A stretch of 64,000 nucleotides of DNA, taken from Hymenobacter sp. YIM 151858-1. Its GTDB lineage: Bacteria > Bacteroidota > Bacteroidia > Cytophagales > Hymenobacteraceae. The translations under genes and the position numbers were made by a program. Positions 34,659-43,483 of the stretch are shown piece by piece (position 1 is the stretch's first letter; each line of letters begins with the position of its first letter). The notes under the pieces are model-generated. The model did no database searches and had not been told where the DNA came from. It saw nothing but the letters and a program-made list of their open reading frames with translations. The DNA lies in the NCBI RefSeq assembly GCF_025979705.1, contig NZ_CP110136.1, positions 2,418,001 through 2,482,000 on the forward strand. The letters run 5' to 3'.

Positions 34659-35318
34659 TTACTTCTTCTTGCTGCGGTTGGCGTACTCGGCGTTCAGGCG
34701 GTCGAGGATTTCCTTCGTGATGTCGAGGCCGGGGCGGGCGTAGGCAATGGTGCCCCCGCCGGCTACCAGAATCAGGTCGTAGTCATTTTCCTTGCCGTAG
34801 CTCTCGAGCAGCTTGTTCACGCGCGTGAGTACTTGCTCGGTCATCTTGGCTTCCTCCTGCTGGGCCTGCTGCTGCAATTGCTGCTGCTTGGCGGCTACTT
34901 GCTGCTCCTGGGCTTGCAGGCGCTGCACGGTGGCGGCGCGCTGCTCGTCGGTGAGGCCGGCGGCGGTTTTCTCGTAGGCCTGGGCGGCGGCTTGCAGGCC
35001 GCGCACGTTTTGCTCGTGCTGCCGCTCCCAGCCGGCTACCTTCCGCTCAAACGCCTTGCGCGCATCCTGCAGGCCTTTGTACTGATCGAGCAGCTTGCTC
35101 GACTCCACGTAGGCCACTTTGCGCAGGTTGTCTTCGGGCAGGGCCGGCGCGGCTTTGGCCGAATCGAGGGTAACCACTTTGGTTTCCTTGGCTGGCGCGG
35201 CGGCCGCAGCAGCCGGGGCGGGCGCAGCGGCGGGCTTTTGGGCGAAGTGGAGGTAAAACAACACGCCCACGGCTATCAGCAGGATAGCGTTCAGCGCCAG
35301 TTGAAGCGAATTCTTCAT
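34659..35318 (-). CDS. OmpH/Skp family periplasmic chaperone
   Basis: A 219-residue protein from the ATG at 35318. A membrane-spanning N-terminus (LALNAILLIAVGVLFYLHF) is followed by an Ala/Pro linker (about 30-55). The OmpH/Skp signature region then begins KVAYVESSKLLDQYKGLQDA, followed by a long coiled coil rich in Gln and Ala (about 95-175), and a C-terminal strand pair (DYDLILVAGGGTIAYARPG). Skp holds unfolded outer-membrane proteins in the periplasm. Here it appears anchored rather than soluble. It has its own terminator. Confidence 0.9.
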   Translation of the reverse strand: MKNSLQLALNAILLIAVGVLFYLHFAQKPAAAPAPAAAAAAPAKETKVVTLDSAKAAPALPEDNLRKVAYVESSKLLDQYKGLQDARKAFERKVAGWERQHEQNVRGLQAAAQAYEKTAAGLTDEQRAATVQRLQAQEQQVAAKQQQLQQQAQQEEAKMTEQVLTRVNKLLESYGKENDYDLILVAGGGTIAYARPGLDITKEILDRLNAEYANRSKKK

Positions 35319-35474
35319 GCGTTGGAAAATCGAAAAAACCCACCGGCTACGGCCACCGGCTTCCGGCAAAGAAACGCAGAAACCCGCAGGTTTTGGTATG
35401 GGCCGCGAAATCAGCCGGCGGCCGGCGCAGCGCCGGCCGCGGGCCCTAGGTGCTACCGGGCACAAGGCGGGCAA

Positions 35475-36512
35475 CTACCCCCGCTCGGGCACGCCAATGT
35501 GCAGCAGCGCATCGCCTTGGTTTACCACGGGCATGTGGTTGAGGCCGATAATATAGCCGCTTACCGGCGAAACCAGCCGCACGGCCATTTCGCCGTAGGG
35601 GTCGGCCACGATGCCGTACTCCTGCCCTTTCTCGATGTACTGGCCCGTTTGCATGTGCGTCCGGAACAGGCCCGCAAACTTAGCCCGCAGCCAGGTATGC
35701 TTGCGGCACACCACCGGCGCCTGCGTGGGCTCGGGCGCTTCGGCCAGCATGCCTAGGTGCCGGAGAAAGCGAAAGGTGCCGGCAGTAGCTATTTCGATGC
35801 CGTACTCATCGAGGCGCAGCGACTCGCCGGTTTCGTACACGATGATGCGGCGGTTTTGGCGCATGGCAGCCTCGCGCAACGAGCCGGGGCGCAAATCGGC
35901 GTGCAGGGTAAAGGGCGCGGCAAAAGCGGCCGCCAGGGCATCGGTTTCGGGGTCTTCGCCGAGCAGGCAGCGCACCTGCGGGTGGTTGGAGCGCGCCGCG
36001 CCGCCCGTATGAAAATCGATGCCGTAATCAACCAGCGGCATGATTTCGCGCATGAAGCGGTGCGCCACCCGGCTGGCCACCGAGCCCCTGGGTGAGCCCG
36101 GGAACGAGCGGTTGACATCCTTGCCATCGGGCACCTCGCGCGAGAAGTTGAGGAAACCGTAGATGTTGAAAATGGGAATGGCAATGATGGTGCCGCGCAA
36201 CGGGTGCTGCAACTGCCCCCGCCGAATCATGCGCCGGATGGTTTCGATGCCGTTTACTTCGTCGCCGTGCATGCCGGCCATCAGCAGCACGGTGGGCCCG
36301 GGCTCCACGGCCCGAAACACGTGCACCGGCACATCGATAACCGTGCCCGAGGGCAACCGGGAAATCACCAGCCGCGTGAGCACCTGCTCGCCCGGGGCGA
36401 TGACGTGGTTGTTGAGCAGGATATCGGGGTTGCGGGCGGCGGGTACGGCAGGTGTCGTCAAGAGCGCAGAGAAAAAAGACCTAGGCGAAGCGCAGCAGCT
36501 ACCAGCAACCAC
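35475..36512 (-). CDS. Succinylglutamate desuccinylase/aspartoacylase-family protein
   Basis: A roughly 330-345-residue metal-dependent hydrolase of the AstE/AspA group. The zinc site is visible as AGMHGDEVNG (His and Glu) and DFHTGGAA (second His). The C-terminal 90 residues form a beta-rich extra domain (VRLVSPVSGYIIGLNHMPVV). No ATG precedes the conserved part; GTG at 36512 or TTG at 36461 are candidates, so the N-terminus is uncertain. In many bacteria this family lies next to RimK and RimB; here those genes are 7 kb away (43484-44961) on the same strand. Confidence 0.85.
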   Translation of the reverse strand: MVAGSCCASPRSFFSALLTTPAVPAARNPDILLNNHVIAPGEQVLTRLVISRLPSGTVIDVPVHVFRAVEPGPTVLLMAGMHGDEVNGIETIRRMIRRGQLQHPLRGTIIAIPIFNIYGFLNFSREVPDGKDVNRSFPGSPRGSVASRVAHRFMREIMPLVDYGIDFHTGGAARSNHPQVRCLLGEDPETDALAAAFAAPFTLHADLRPGSLREAAMRQNRRIIVYETGESLRLDEYGIEIATAGTFRFLRHLGMLAEAPEPTQAPVVCRKHTWLRAKFAGLFRTHMQTGQYIEKGQEYGIVADPYGEMAVRLVSPVSGYIIGLNHMPVVNQGDALLHIGVPERG

Positions 36513-36664
36513 CGGGCCACACTGCCCTAATTACCCATTATTTCCCGATTTTCCGGCCCGGGCCTGCCCGGCGGCAGCACGCTTTTGCTCGGCCCGCTGC
36601 CTGCCGGCGCCGGGCCTGGGCCCAAGGCACCTAGGGCCCAGGCCCGGCAACCGGCAGCGCGGGC

Positions 36665-38734
36665 TTAGCCGGCCGATAAAAACGCCGTCAGCTGGCCGGT
36701 GTACGTGAGCGTGAGGCGGTGCATGGCGCGGGTGCAGGCCACGTACAGCATGCTCTTATCCACCTCGGTGCGGTAGTTTTGGGCCGACACGAACGGCACC
36801 ACCACCTCGTCGAACTCCAGGCCCTTGGCCAGGTGCGCCGTGGTGATGACGACGCCCTCCTTGAACGCGGTCGACTCGTCCGTCAGCAAGTACACGCCCG
36901 GGCCTTGCAGCGCCTCGTGCACCTGCGTGGCCTGCCGCAGGGTTTTGCAAATGACCCCCAGGGAGTGGTTGCCGGAGCCGCGGAAGGCGGCCACCAGCGC
37001 CTGCACGGCCTGCAGCTCCTTGGCCGGGGAGGCGTAGCGCACCGCGGCAGGCTCGGGGCCGTGGCGCTCCAGGGGCATGATGTGCGGGTTGGGGCTGATG
37101 CGCTGCGCAAAGGCCGTGATTTCCACGGTAGAGCGGTAGCTGCGGTAGAGCTTCACCACATCGGCCTGCGGAAACACCCGCTCGATGGTTTCGGCCGACG
37201 ACGCGCTGTAGGGGTTCACCGTCTGGCTTACGTCGCCCAGAATGGTTTTGCGGCAGTGGAACAGGCGCGAGAGCACCGCGTACTGCACCGGGGTGTAATC
37301 CTGCATTTCGTCCACCAGCAGGTGCTTCACGTGGTCGTAGCCCGCGAGGCCCTCCATGCGAATGCGCAGGTAAAGCAGCGGAAACACATCGGCGTACTCC
37401 AGGGGCCGCTGCGCATCGAGGCGGAGCAGCTCGGGCCGGCCCACCCAGCGGTAGAAGTCGCGGTAAAAATCGAGCACGTTCGCGTACCGGAACATGCGCG
37501 GAATGCCCTCCCCGATGGTGGCCTTTTCGCCGCCCGTCAGCTTGCGGTCCACTTTGTCGCGCACGTAGGCGCGCACGTCGTTGGCCACCTGCCCGAAGCG
37601 CCGGAGCAGCGGCACGCGGTGGTAGGCCTTAAACTTCTGCTGAATAAACGCGCCGGGCACCACGGTGCGGCCCACGCGCAGATCGGCCACGCTGAAGTAG
37701 TTGTTCTCGACGTGCAGCAGGTACTGGTTTAGCTGCGTCAGGAACTCGGCCGACGACTTAAACCGAATCCGCTCGATGAAGGCCGCGTCGTGCCGCTCGA
37801 GCAAGGCCGATACCTGCTCGAAAAACGTTTGAAACCGAAACTGCCCCTGGAGCAAATCGGCAGCCAGCTCCTCCATGCCCAGCTCCGGAATGTGCTCTTC
37901 GCCCAGCTCGGGCAGCACGTTCGAGATGTAGTCGGCAAACACCTTGTTGGGCGAAATAATCAGGATATCCTGCGCCCGAATGGTGTCGCGGAAGCGGTAG
38001 AGCAAGAAGGCAATGCGGTGCAGGGCAATGGAGGTTTTGCCCGAGCCGGCCACGCCCTGAATCACCATCACCGAGGCGTCTTCGTTGCGGATAACCGCGT
38101 TCTGGTCGCGCTGAATCGTGGCGACGATGTTCTTCATCTTGTCGTCCGACGACTTGGCCAGCTCGCGCTGCAGCACGTCGTCGTGGATGTTCACGTCGCT
38201 GTCGAGCATGAACTCCATGCGCCCGTCGCGGATGCGGTACTGCCGCTTCAGGTCGATGCGGCCCTGCACCGTCCCGTTCGGGGAGGCGTACGAGGCTTCG
38301 CCCAGCTCAAAGTCGTAGAACAGCGAGGAAATCGGCGCCCGCCAATCGTAAATCAGATTCTGGCGCTGCCCTTCGCCCGCAAACGCGTGCACCCCAATGT
38401 ACACCGGCGTGGCGGGGCCGTTGGGCGTCGTAAAATCGATGCGGCCGAAGTACGGCGACTGCACCAGCTTGAGCAGGCGGCGCTTGCGGGCCACGGCGCC
38501 CTCGCCGGTGTAGGCCATGCGGTTGATGGATTGCTCGGCGGCCACCAGGTCGGCCTCGTCGAGGCCCGACTGGTGCTCGTGCAGGTACTGCTTCTGCTGG
38601 CGCAGCTCGCCCGAAAATTGCCGCACGGCGTCGTCGACGCGTTTTACGGCCAGCACCAGCTGCTCCTTTATTTCTTCGAGGTACTCCCGTTCTTCCTGTT
38701 CCGTGGCGTTAACTACCGGCGACTTCTCCATCAT
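36665..38734 (-). CDS. HelD-like UvrD-type helicase
   Basis: A 689-residue superfamily 1 ATPase. The N-terminal 120 residues are coiled coil (TEQEEREYLEEIKEQLVLAV), as in HelD proteins that bind RNA polymerase. Walker A is VAGSGKTSIALHR (about 225-237), Walker B LLVDEMQDYTPVQY (about 510), and the last motif is DKSMLYVACTRAMHRL. HelD detaches RNA polymerase from stalled complexes. The start is MM at 38734/38731; just before it, tgacctttgcggcATG matches the leaderless-type context at 24046. Confidence 0.9.
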   Translation of the reverse strand: MMEKSPVVNATEQEEREYLEEIKEQLVLAVKRVDDAVRQFSGELRQQKQYLHEHQSGLDEADLVAAEQSINRMAYTGEGAVARKRRLLKLVQSPYFGRIDFTTPNGPATPVYIGVHAFAGEGQRQNLIYDWRAPISSLFYDFELGEASYASPNGTVQGRIDLKRQYRIRDGRMEFMLDSDVNIHDDVLQRELAKSSDDKMKNIVATIQRDQNAVIRNEDASVMVIQGVAGSGKTSIALHRIAFLLYRFRDTIRAQDILIISPNKVFADYISNVLPELGEEHIPELGMEELAADLLQGQFRFQTFFEQVSALLERHDAAFIERIRFKSSAEFLTQLNQYLLHVENNYFSVADLRVGRTVVPGAFIQQKFKAYHRVPLLRRFGQVANDVRAYVRDKVDRKLTGGEKATIGEGIPRMFRYANVLDFYRDFYRWVGRPELLRLDAQRPLEYADVFPLLYLRIRMEGLAGYDHVKHLLVDEMQDYTPVQYAVLSRLFHCRKTILGDVSQTVNPYSASSAETIERVFPQADVVKLYRSYRSTVEITAFAQRISPNPHIMPLERHGPEPAAVRYASPAKELQAVQALVAAFRGSGNHSLGVICKTLRQATQVHEALQGPGVYLLTDESTAFKEGVVITTAHLAKGLEFDEVVVPFVSAQNYRTEVDKSMLYVACTRAMHRLTLTYTGQLTAFLSAG

Positions 38735-38909
38735 GCCGCAAAGGTCACCGCAAATTCCGGCTGGCCGAAACCCTAGGTCCATTTTCTTGCCGGCATCGGC
38801 GGGCAGCAGGGCAGCCAGGCGCTTTGCCGGCGGCGCGGGCACGCGCTTACGCGCCTAGGTCATCGGGCCCGAGGCGCCCGGTGGCACCTAGGGCCACGGG
38901 GCAGTCGGG

Positions 38910-39470
38910 CTACTGCGCGGCCTTGGCGGCCAGGTGCCGGTCGACGATGTCGGCCACGGCGGCAAAGGGCTCGTCGGGGCGCAAGGCTTCCAGGTCGGCG
39001 GCTATTTCCTGAAACGTGGTGCGCACGCTTTGGTCCGTCAGGCCGGGCTGGGTACGCCCCCGCGCCAGCAACGGCCGCGCAATGCGGCCCGACCACAGCC
39101 GGATATCGGGCGCCCAGGCCCCGATGCGCACGCCCGCGTACAGCAACTCGGCCTGCAAGCGGCTGCAACCCCCGGCCTGGCAGGCGAAGTAAAACATCCG
39201 GTCGGCCTCGCGCCGGTTCACGCGCGCGTCGGCGCAGGCCACATCGTGCACGATGGAGGCGCGCCGGTACTCCCCGGTGTACGGCGAGCCAATGGTAGAC
39301 CAAAGCGGCGCCGGAATGCTGGCACCGTCGATAACGGAGCCGGCCGGCGCCACCCACGTGCGCCCGTCGGGGTCGGTGTACCAAAAGTCTTCCAGCAGAA
39401 GCATGCGGCGGTCGGCCCCGGCTTCGGGGAGCCACTCGGTGCGCGGGTTTCCGGAAAAGCGTCCGTACAT
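38910..39470 (-). CDS. DUF1353 family protein
   Basis: A 186-residue protein. DUF1353 motifs are clear: VAPAGSVIDGASIPAPLWST, GEYRRASIVHDVACADA and READRMFYFACQAGG, containing conserved His and Asp residues. These may form a metal-dependent active site. DUF1353 domains occur in phage and bacterial genomes, sometimes near structural genes; no phage genes are near. It lies downstream of the I9-like and subtilase genes on the same strand (118 bases), so a shared transcript is plausible. Confidence 0.83.
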   Translation of the reverse strand: MYGRFSGNPRTEWLPEAGADRRMLLLEDFWYTDPDGRTWVAPAGSVIDGASIPAPLWSTIGSPYTGEYRRASIVHDVACADARVNRREADRMFYFACQAGGCSRLQAELLYAGVRIGAWAPDIRLWSGRIARPLLARGRTQPGLTDQSVRTTFQEIAADLEALRPDEPFAAVADIVDRHLAAKAAQ

Positions 39471-39587
39471 AGCGGTGGTGGATGGGTGTAGTGTCAGGAC
39501 TGAAACGCTTGCCGGATGGCGCGGCGGCACCTCACAGGGCGGCTGCCGGGCTTGGCGCAGCGCCTGCCCCGCCCCGGTCCCCAGGCG

Positions 39588-39827
39588 CTACCACGTCAGG
39601 GGGCTTTCGGGCGGGGGCAGCTGCATGTCGGCGTCGGGCGATACATCGGCCACGCCCGGCAGCCGCCGCACCTGCTGGGCCACGTCGTCGGTGCCGGTGC
39701 CGATGATGCAGTTTATCTGATCGAGAATTTGCCGAATGGCAAAGCCGTGGCTTTTCAGCTGCTCGGCCAGGGCCGGCAAGGGCGTGCGCCCGTCCACGGT
39801 TACAATCCACTGTCGGTTTGCTGGCAT
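39588..39827 (-). CDS. Stand-alone I9-like (subtilisin propeptide) protein
   Basis: A 79-residue protein from the ATG at 39827. The fold pattern is that of subtilisin propeptides: NRQWIVTVDGRTPLPALAEQ strand-helix, then QILDQINCIIGTGTDDV and VRRLPGVADVSPD, matching the LPGVxxVexD end of I9 domains. It has no signal peptide. The subtilase gene lies upstream at 39998-41359, on the same strand, 170 bases away. Free I9 proteins act as chaperones or inhibitors of subtilases, so it may control this protease; that role is inference. Confidence 0.65.
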   Translation of the reverse strand: MPANRQWIVTVDGRTPLPALAEQLKSHGFAIRQILDQINCIIGTGTDDVAQQVRRLPGVADVSPDADMQLPPPESPLTW

Positions 39828-39997
39828 AGCGAGGTTGGCATTTGGCTGAACCCATGCGTAAGCTACCACCCGTTGGGGCCCGAAAAAAGCAGTACAGGAT
39901 CAGGCACCCGAGGTACCTGATCCTGCCCGGAGCCCGGGGGCAGCGCACCCGGCAGAGTACGGCGCCCGCCCCCGGGCTCCTACCCGGTGAACTTCAC

Positions 39998-41359
39998 CTA
40001 GGGTGCCTGCACCAGCCCGGCCCCCACCCGCGTTACCGGGAACGGAAGGCGCCGCGCGGCGGCCTGCAGCCGCCGCCACAGCGTAAGGCCACGCATGTTG
40101 GGCGAGGTTTCGGCCCATAGCGCCGCGCAGCCGGCCACGTGGGGCGTGGCCATGCTGGTGCCGCTGATGGTGCGGTAGCGCACAGGCCGGGGCCACGACG
40201 AAAACACATCCCTACCCGGCGCGGCAATCTCAATCTTGCCGGAGTTGGAGAACGAGGAAGGGCTCAGGCTCGGATCGAGCGACGCCACCGACATGATGGT
40301 GGGCGAGTTGGCGGGAGCACCGGTGGGGCCGGCCTCGTTGCCGGCGGCGGCAATTATTAGGCAGCCGTTGTTGAGGGCGGCCTGGCCGGCGGCCGTGTAG
40401 GCCGGCTGCACGCCAATGGGCGCCCCCAACGACATCGAAATGACGGCGCACCGGTTGGCAATGGCCCAGTTCATGCCGGCCAGCACGCTGGCCATGGTAC
40501 CCGAGCCGGAGTTGGTGAGCACCTTGCCGGAGTAAATGGAGGAGCGGAAGCCAATGCCGTAGCGGGGCGTGGTGCCCACGGGCGCTTTGGGCCCGCAAGC
40601 CGTACCGGTGCAGTGCGTGCCGTGGCCGTGCAAATCCTGCACGGGCTGGCCCACAAAGGTTTGCCCGATAACGGGCCGCCCCGCAAAATCGGGGTGCCCC
40701 AGGTCGAAACCCGTATCGAGCACCGCCACCCGAATGCCCAGGCCGCTGCGCATGCTTGGGGGTACGCGGCAGGCGTTCAGGCCCCAGGTGGCGCCCAACA
40801 CCTGCACGTCCTGGTCAATCTCGAGGTGGGCGTGGCCGTGGTGGCCGTTGCGCAGCTCTTTGGCCAGAATTTCGGTAGCCTGCAGAAAGCCCCGCAAAAA
40901 GTCGCTGTTGCCGTTGCCCGATTCGGCGGTTTCCAGGGCCGGGTCCATAAACTGCACGGGGTACTGCACCGCAAACTGGAAGAACTCCGGGTTTACCGAC
41001 TCCACCGGGTCGTCGGCGCGGGCCTCAAACTGCGCGTTCATGCTGCGCTCCTGCGCCGCCTCGCCGCCCACCAAGGCCACGTTGATTTCCGGAAACACTA
41101 TCGCATCGGCATCGCCCACGCTTTCGAGGGTAGCGGCCTGCCCCTCAAAGTCGCGCGCATCGGCCACGCGCATGCCTTGCGTGGTGCCCAAGGAGCGCAG
41201 GCCCTCTTCGCCGGCTCCCTCCTTAAATGTCACCAGAAAACGCCCGGTTTCCAGGCTGTCGTCGCCGCGCTCCATAGCCGCCAGCAGCAGCTCTTCGATG
41301 GAAGAAGACGCACGATTAGCAGAGGATCCTTCGGCGGATCCGTTTCGATTTTTAGCCAT
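39998..41359 (-). CDS. S8 family serine peptidase (subtilase) without signal peptide
   Basis: A 453-residue subtilase. The triad is Asp215 (VAVLDTGFD), His246 (LHGHGTHC) and Ser402 (SGTSMATPHVAG), with Asn341 as the oxyanion residue (AAAGNEAG). The N-terminal 100 residues contain a propeptide-like segment (GRFLVTFKEGAGEEGLRSLG). The start MAKNRNGSAEGSS has no export signal, so it may act in the cytoplasm or use another route. The stop TAG is inside CCTAGG. A small I9-like gene and a DUF1353 gene follow on the same strand. Confidence 0.93.
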   Translation of the reverse strand: MAKNRNGSAEGSSANRASSSIEELLLAAMERGDDSLETGRFLVTFKEGAGEEGLRSLGTTQGMRVADARDFEGQAATLESVGDADAIVFPEINVALVGGEAAQERSMNAQFEARADDPVESVNPEFFQFAVQYPVQFMDPALETAESGNGNSDFLRGFLQATEILAKELRNGHHGHAHLEIDQDVQVLGATWGLNACRVPPSMRSGLGIRVAVLDTGFDLGHPDFAGRPVIGQTFVGQPVQDLHGHGTHCTGTACGPKAPVGTTPRYGIGFRSSIYSGKVLTNSGSGTMASVLAGMNWAIANRCAVISMSLGAPIGVQPAYTAAGQAALNNGCLIIAAAGNEAGPTGAPANSPTIMSVASLDPSLSPSSFSNSGKIEIAAPGRDVFSSWPRPVRYRTISGTSMATPHVAGCAALWAETSPNMRGLTLWRRLQAAARRLPFPVTRVGAGLVQAP

Positions 41360-41657
41360 ACCACAACAGAAAAGAACCCTTTCGAACCACTCGCTACTGC
41401 CCGCCCCGAGCGCGGTAAGCCGTGTACCGCCCCCCTTACCCGGCCTGCACCCGTTGCGCGGCCGTTCCTAGGCGTAAACCTCTGCTCTGTAATGGGTTGA
41501 ACCTGCAGCGCCCCGCATACGGAGGCACTGGCAGCCGCTGTTTCCGCAGCAATCTGCAGCTAGCACGCGAAAAACCGGGTCGGCTGCCTGCTGCCAAATT
41601 GCAGCCAAGCCCTGGGCCTATGCATCCGTGTTATCACTGAATTGCGAAGGGCGGCCC
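41360..41657. other. Gene-free spacer upstream of the subtilase
   Basis: About 300 bases with no protein-like frame. It contains two CCTAGG sites (41468, 41658) and no strong hairpin. It holds the promoter region of the subtilase, but no clean TAnnTTTG box is seen. Confidence 0.4.
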
Positions 41658-42293
41658 CTAGGTGGCGTTGGCGGTTTCTACCGATTGTACCCAGCCCTCC
41701 ATCACGGCCTGCACCGCCAGGCCCACAATGGTTTTGGTGCCGGCCTTTTGCAGCAGGGCCCGCCGGTGGCTTTCCACGGTGCGCACGCTCAGGCACAGGC
41801 GGTCGGCAATTTCCTGGTTGCTGCGGTCGGCCACTACCAAGCGCAGCACCTCCAGCTCGCGCCGGCTGAACGGGCTCAGCGGCGCGGGCGCGGGCAGGGC
41901 CGCGTGTTTCGGGAGCGAAGTGGCCAGCCAGCTGCTTAGCGCAGCAATAACGACTTCGGCCACGGCCTGCCCCGATACTTGGTAATAGTCGGCGCCCGGC
42001 GGCGCCTGCGTACCGGTTTTGGCGCCCTCGTGGGCCGTAAGCAGGATTAGCCGCGTACGGCGGCACTGGTAGCGCAGCGAGGCCAGCAGCCGGGCGGGGC
42101 TGGTGTCGAGGTACGATTCCTCGGCCAGAATGGCGGCGTAGTATTGCCGGGCCAGCAGCTCGCGCAGCGAGCCGGCGCTGGCGGCCAGGGTAATGGCCGT
42201 GTTGGGCCAGGCCCGGTGAATGGTGTCGATTAGCTGCTGGCGGTACGCGCCCGGGTGCACGGCCACGAGCACATCGTAACTGGGCGAAGACAT
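41658..42293 (-). CDS. LuxR-type regulator with degenerate receiver
   Basis: A 211-residue protein. The N-terminal 120 residues have a response-regulator-like alternation of strands and helices, but the phosphoacceptor Asp is replaced: YYAAILAEESYLDTS has Glu at about 58-59, and the acidic pair near the start is LVAVHPGA. The C-terminal LuxR HTH is intact: FSRRELEVLRLVVADRSNQE and LCLSVRTVESHRRALL. It is probably controlled by something other than phosphorylation. Its TAG stop is inside CCTAGG. A 21-bp-spaced direct repeat lies upstream. Confidence 0.87.
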   Translation of the reverse strand: MSSPSYDVLVAVHPGAYRQQLIDTIHRAWPNTAITLAASAGSLRELLARQYYAAILAEESYLDTSPARLLASLRYQCRRTRLILLTAHEGAKTGTQAPPGADYYQVSGQAVAEVVIAALSSWLATSLPKHAALPAPAPLSPFSRRELEVLRLVVADRSNQEIADRLCLSVRTVESHRRALLQKAGTKTIVGLAVQAVMEGWVQSVETANAT

Positions 42294-42409
42294 AATAAGT
42301 GCTGGGGGAAATAGCGGACAATGGGCATAGGCATCGGCAGATAGGTTGTGCAATAGGGATAGGTATGCAGTGCTTGGCTTGGCTACTGCGGCGCGATAGG
42401 GTTAATTTA

Positions 42410-42438
42410 TAGACATTATTATATATAAACTAGACATT
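42410..42438. promoter_or_regulatory. Direct repeat tagacatt with 21-bp spacing
   Basis: tagacatt occurs at 42410-42417 and 42431-42438, 21 bases apart (about two helix turns), inside a very AT-rich stretch (42400-42450) about 120-145 bases upstream of the LuxR-type gene. The layout fits a binding site for a dimeric regulator. Whether the gene's own product binds is unknown. Confidence 0.4.
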
Positions 42439-42561
42439 GTTCCATTATTTCCGCCTACTGCGTTGGGGTTGCCTGGGATTTTCAGCAGCCCGGCCAATAG
42501 CTGGCCTCAGCGCTGAGCCCTGCCGCAATTGGCCTGCCCGTGGCCTAAACCGCCCGCCCAC

Positions 42562-43386
42562 CTAGGGCCGCTGCCCCACCAGCAGTTTGGTGGCCGTGCG
42601 GCCGCGCTTGGCGTGGTGGGCCCGCACCCAGTACGTGCCGGCAGGCAAACTGCCCAACTCCAGCGTGGCCGCCCCGCGGGCGGCCGGCAGCGCCAAGCGG
42701 GTGCGGCCCTGCGCATCCACCACTTCGAGGTGGTACGTGCCGGTATCGGCAAGCACTATGGTGGTTTGCCCGGCGGCCGGGTTGGGGTACACGCTGGCTA
42801 TGAGGCTTTCGGTGGCCGGTGCCTGCGGGCCCGGCCCCGGCCTGCCACCTAGGCGGTAGGTAGTGCAGCTATCGAGCACGGCCTCGTAAAAGGGCCGCAG
42901 CGTTTTTGCCTCGAAGCGCAGCCGCGTGGGTTCGCCTTTCGGGTTTCGGGCACTTACCAACTGGCCAAATGCCCCGCTCCTTACTGCCCGCGCCAACGGC
43001 GCCAGCTGTTCGTAGTCGCTGATGAGGCCGGTTACCTTGTTGGCTTTTATGCGCGCGGCGTGCACCCAGTACGCGCCGCCGGGCCGGGCTTGCACCAGGT
43101 AGAACAGGCGCTTGTAACGGTAGGCCCAGCCGTGCAGCAGGGTATCGCCGCTGGCGGCGCTGGTAATCAGGTTGAGTTGGGTGGCGGGCTCGTAGCGCAC
43201 GCGCAGGCGCAGCGTATCGCGGGGGCCCACGAGCACCACGGCGGGCCCGCCTAGCAGCTGCTCCAGGCTCAGGCGTTGGCGGGGCGGCACGTGGCCAAAC
43301 GGCACCGGCTCAAAGGCAATACCTGGGTCGCAGGCCGTGGCGGCGGCCAGCACGGCAGCGGCAGCAAAAGCAAGCGTCGTTTTCAT
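42562..43386 (-). CDS. T9SS-exported protein with C-terminal sorting domain
   Basis: A 274-residue exported protein. The signal peptide is MKTTLAFAAAAVLAAATAC (a lipoprotein-type Cys is possible at about residue 19). The last 80 residues form a type IX secretion sorting domain: ASVYPNPAAGQTTIVLAD, YHLEVVDAQGRTRLAL, LPAGTYWVRA and a KLLVGQ end. The middle part (about 25-190) is beta-rich without a known catalytic motif. T9SS cargo is carried across the outer membrane and often attached to the surface. Its TAG stop is inside CCTAGG. Confidence 0.85.
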   Translation of the reverse strand: MKTTLAFAAAAVLAAATACDPGIAFEPVPFGHVPPRQRLSLEQLLGGPAVVLVGPRDTLRLRVRYEPATQLNLITSAASGDTLLHGWAYRYKRLFYLVQARPGGAYWVHAARIKANKVTGLISDYEQLAPLARAVRSGAFGQLVSARNPKGEPTRLRFEAKTLRPFYEAVLDSCTTYRLGGRPGPGPQAPATESLIASVYPNPAAGQTTIVLADTGTYHLEVVDAQGRTRLALPAARGAATLELGSLPAGTYWVRAHHAKRGRTATKLLVGQRP

Positions 43387-43483
43387 GGGCGGGTGTAGCA
43401 GCAACGGTGGCTGTCTGTTTATCAGCCACTTTGCCCCTAGGTAACCCTTGCTGCTTTTGGTATTCGGAGGGCCGCGCCAGCCC

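Noticed and set aside
38910-39470. Prophage remnant around the DUF1353 gene
   Set aside because: DUF1353 is often phage-linked, but there are no capsid, tail, integrase or lysis genes near it.
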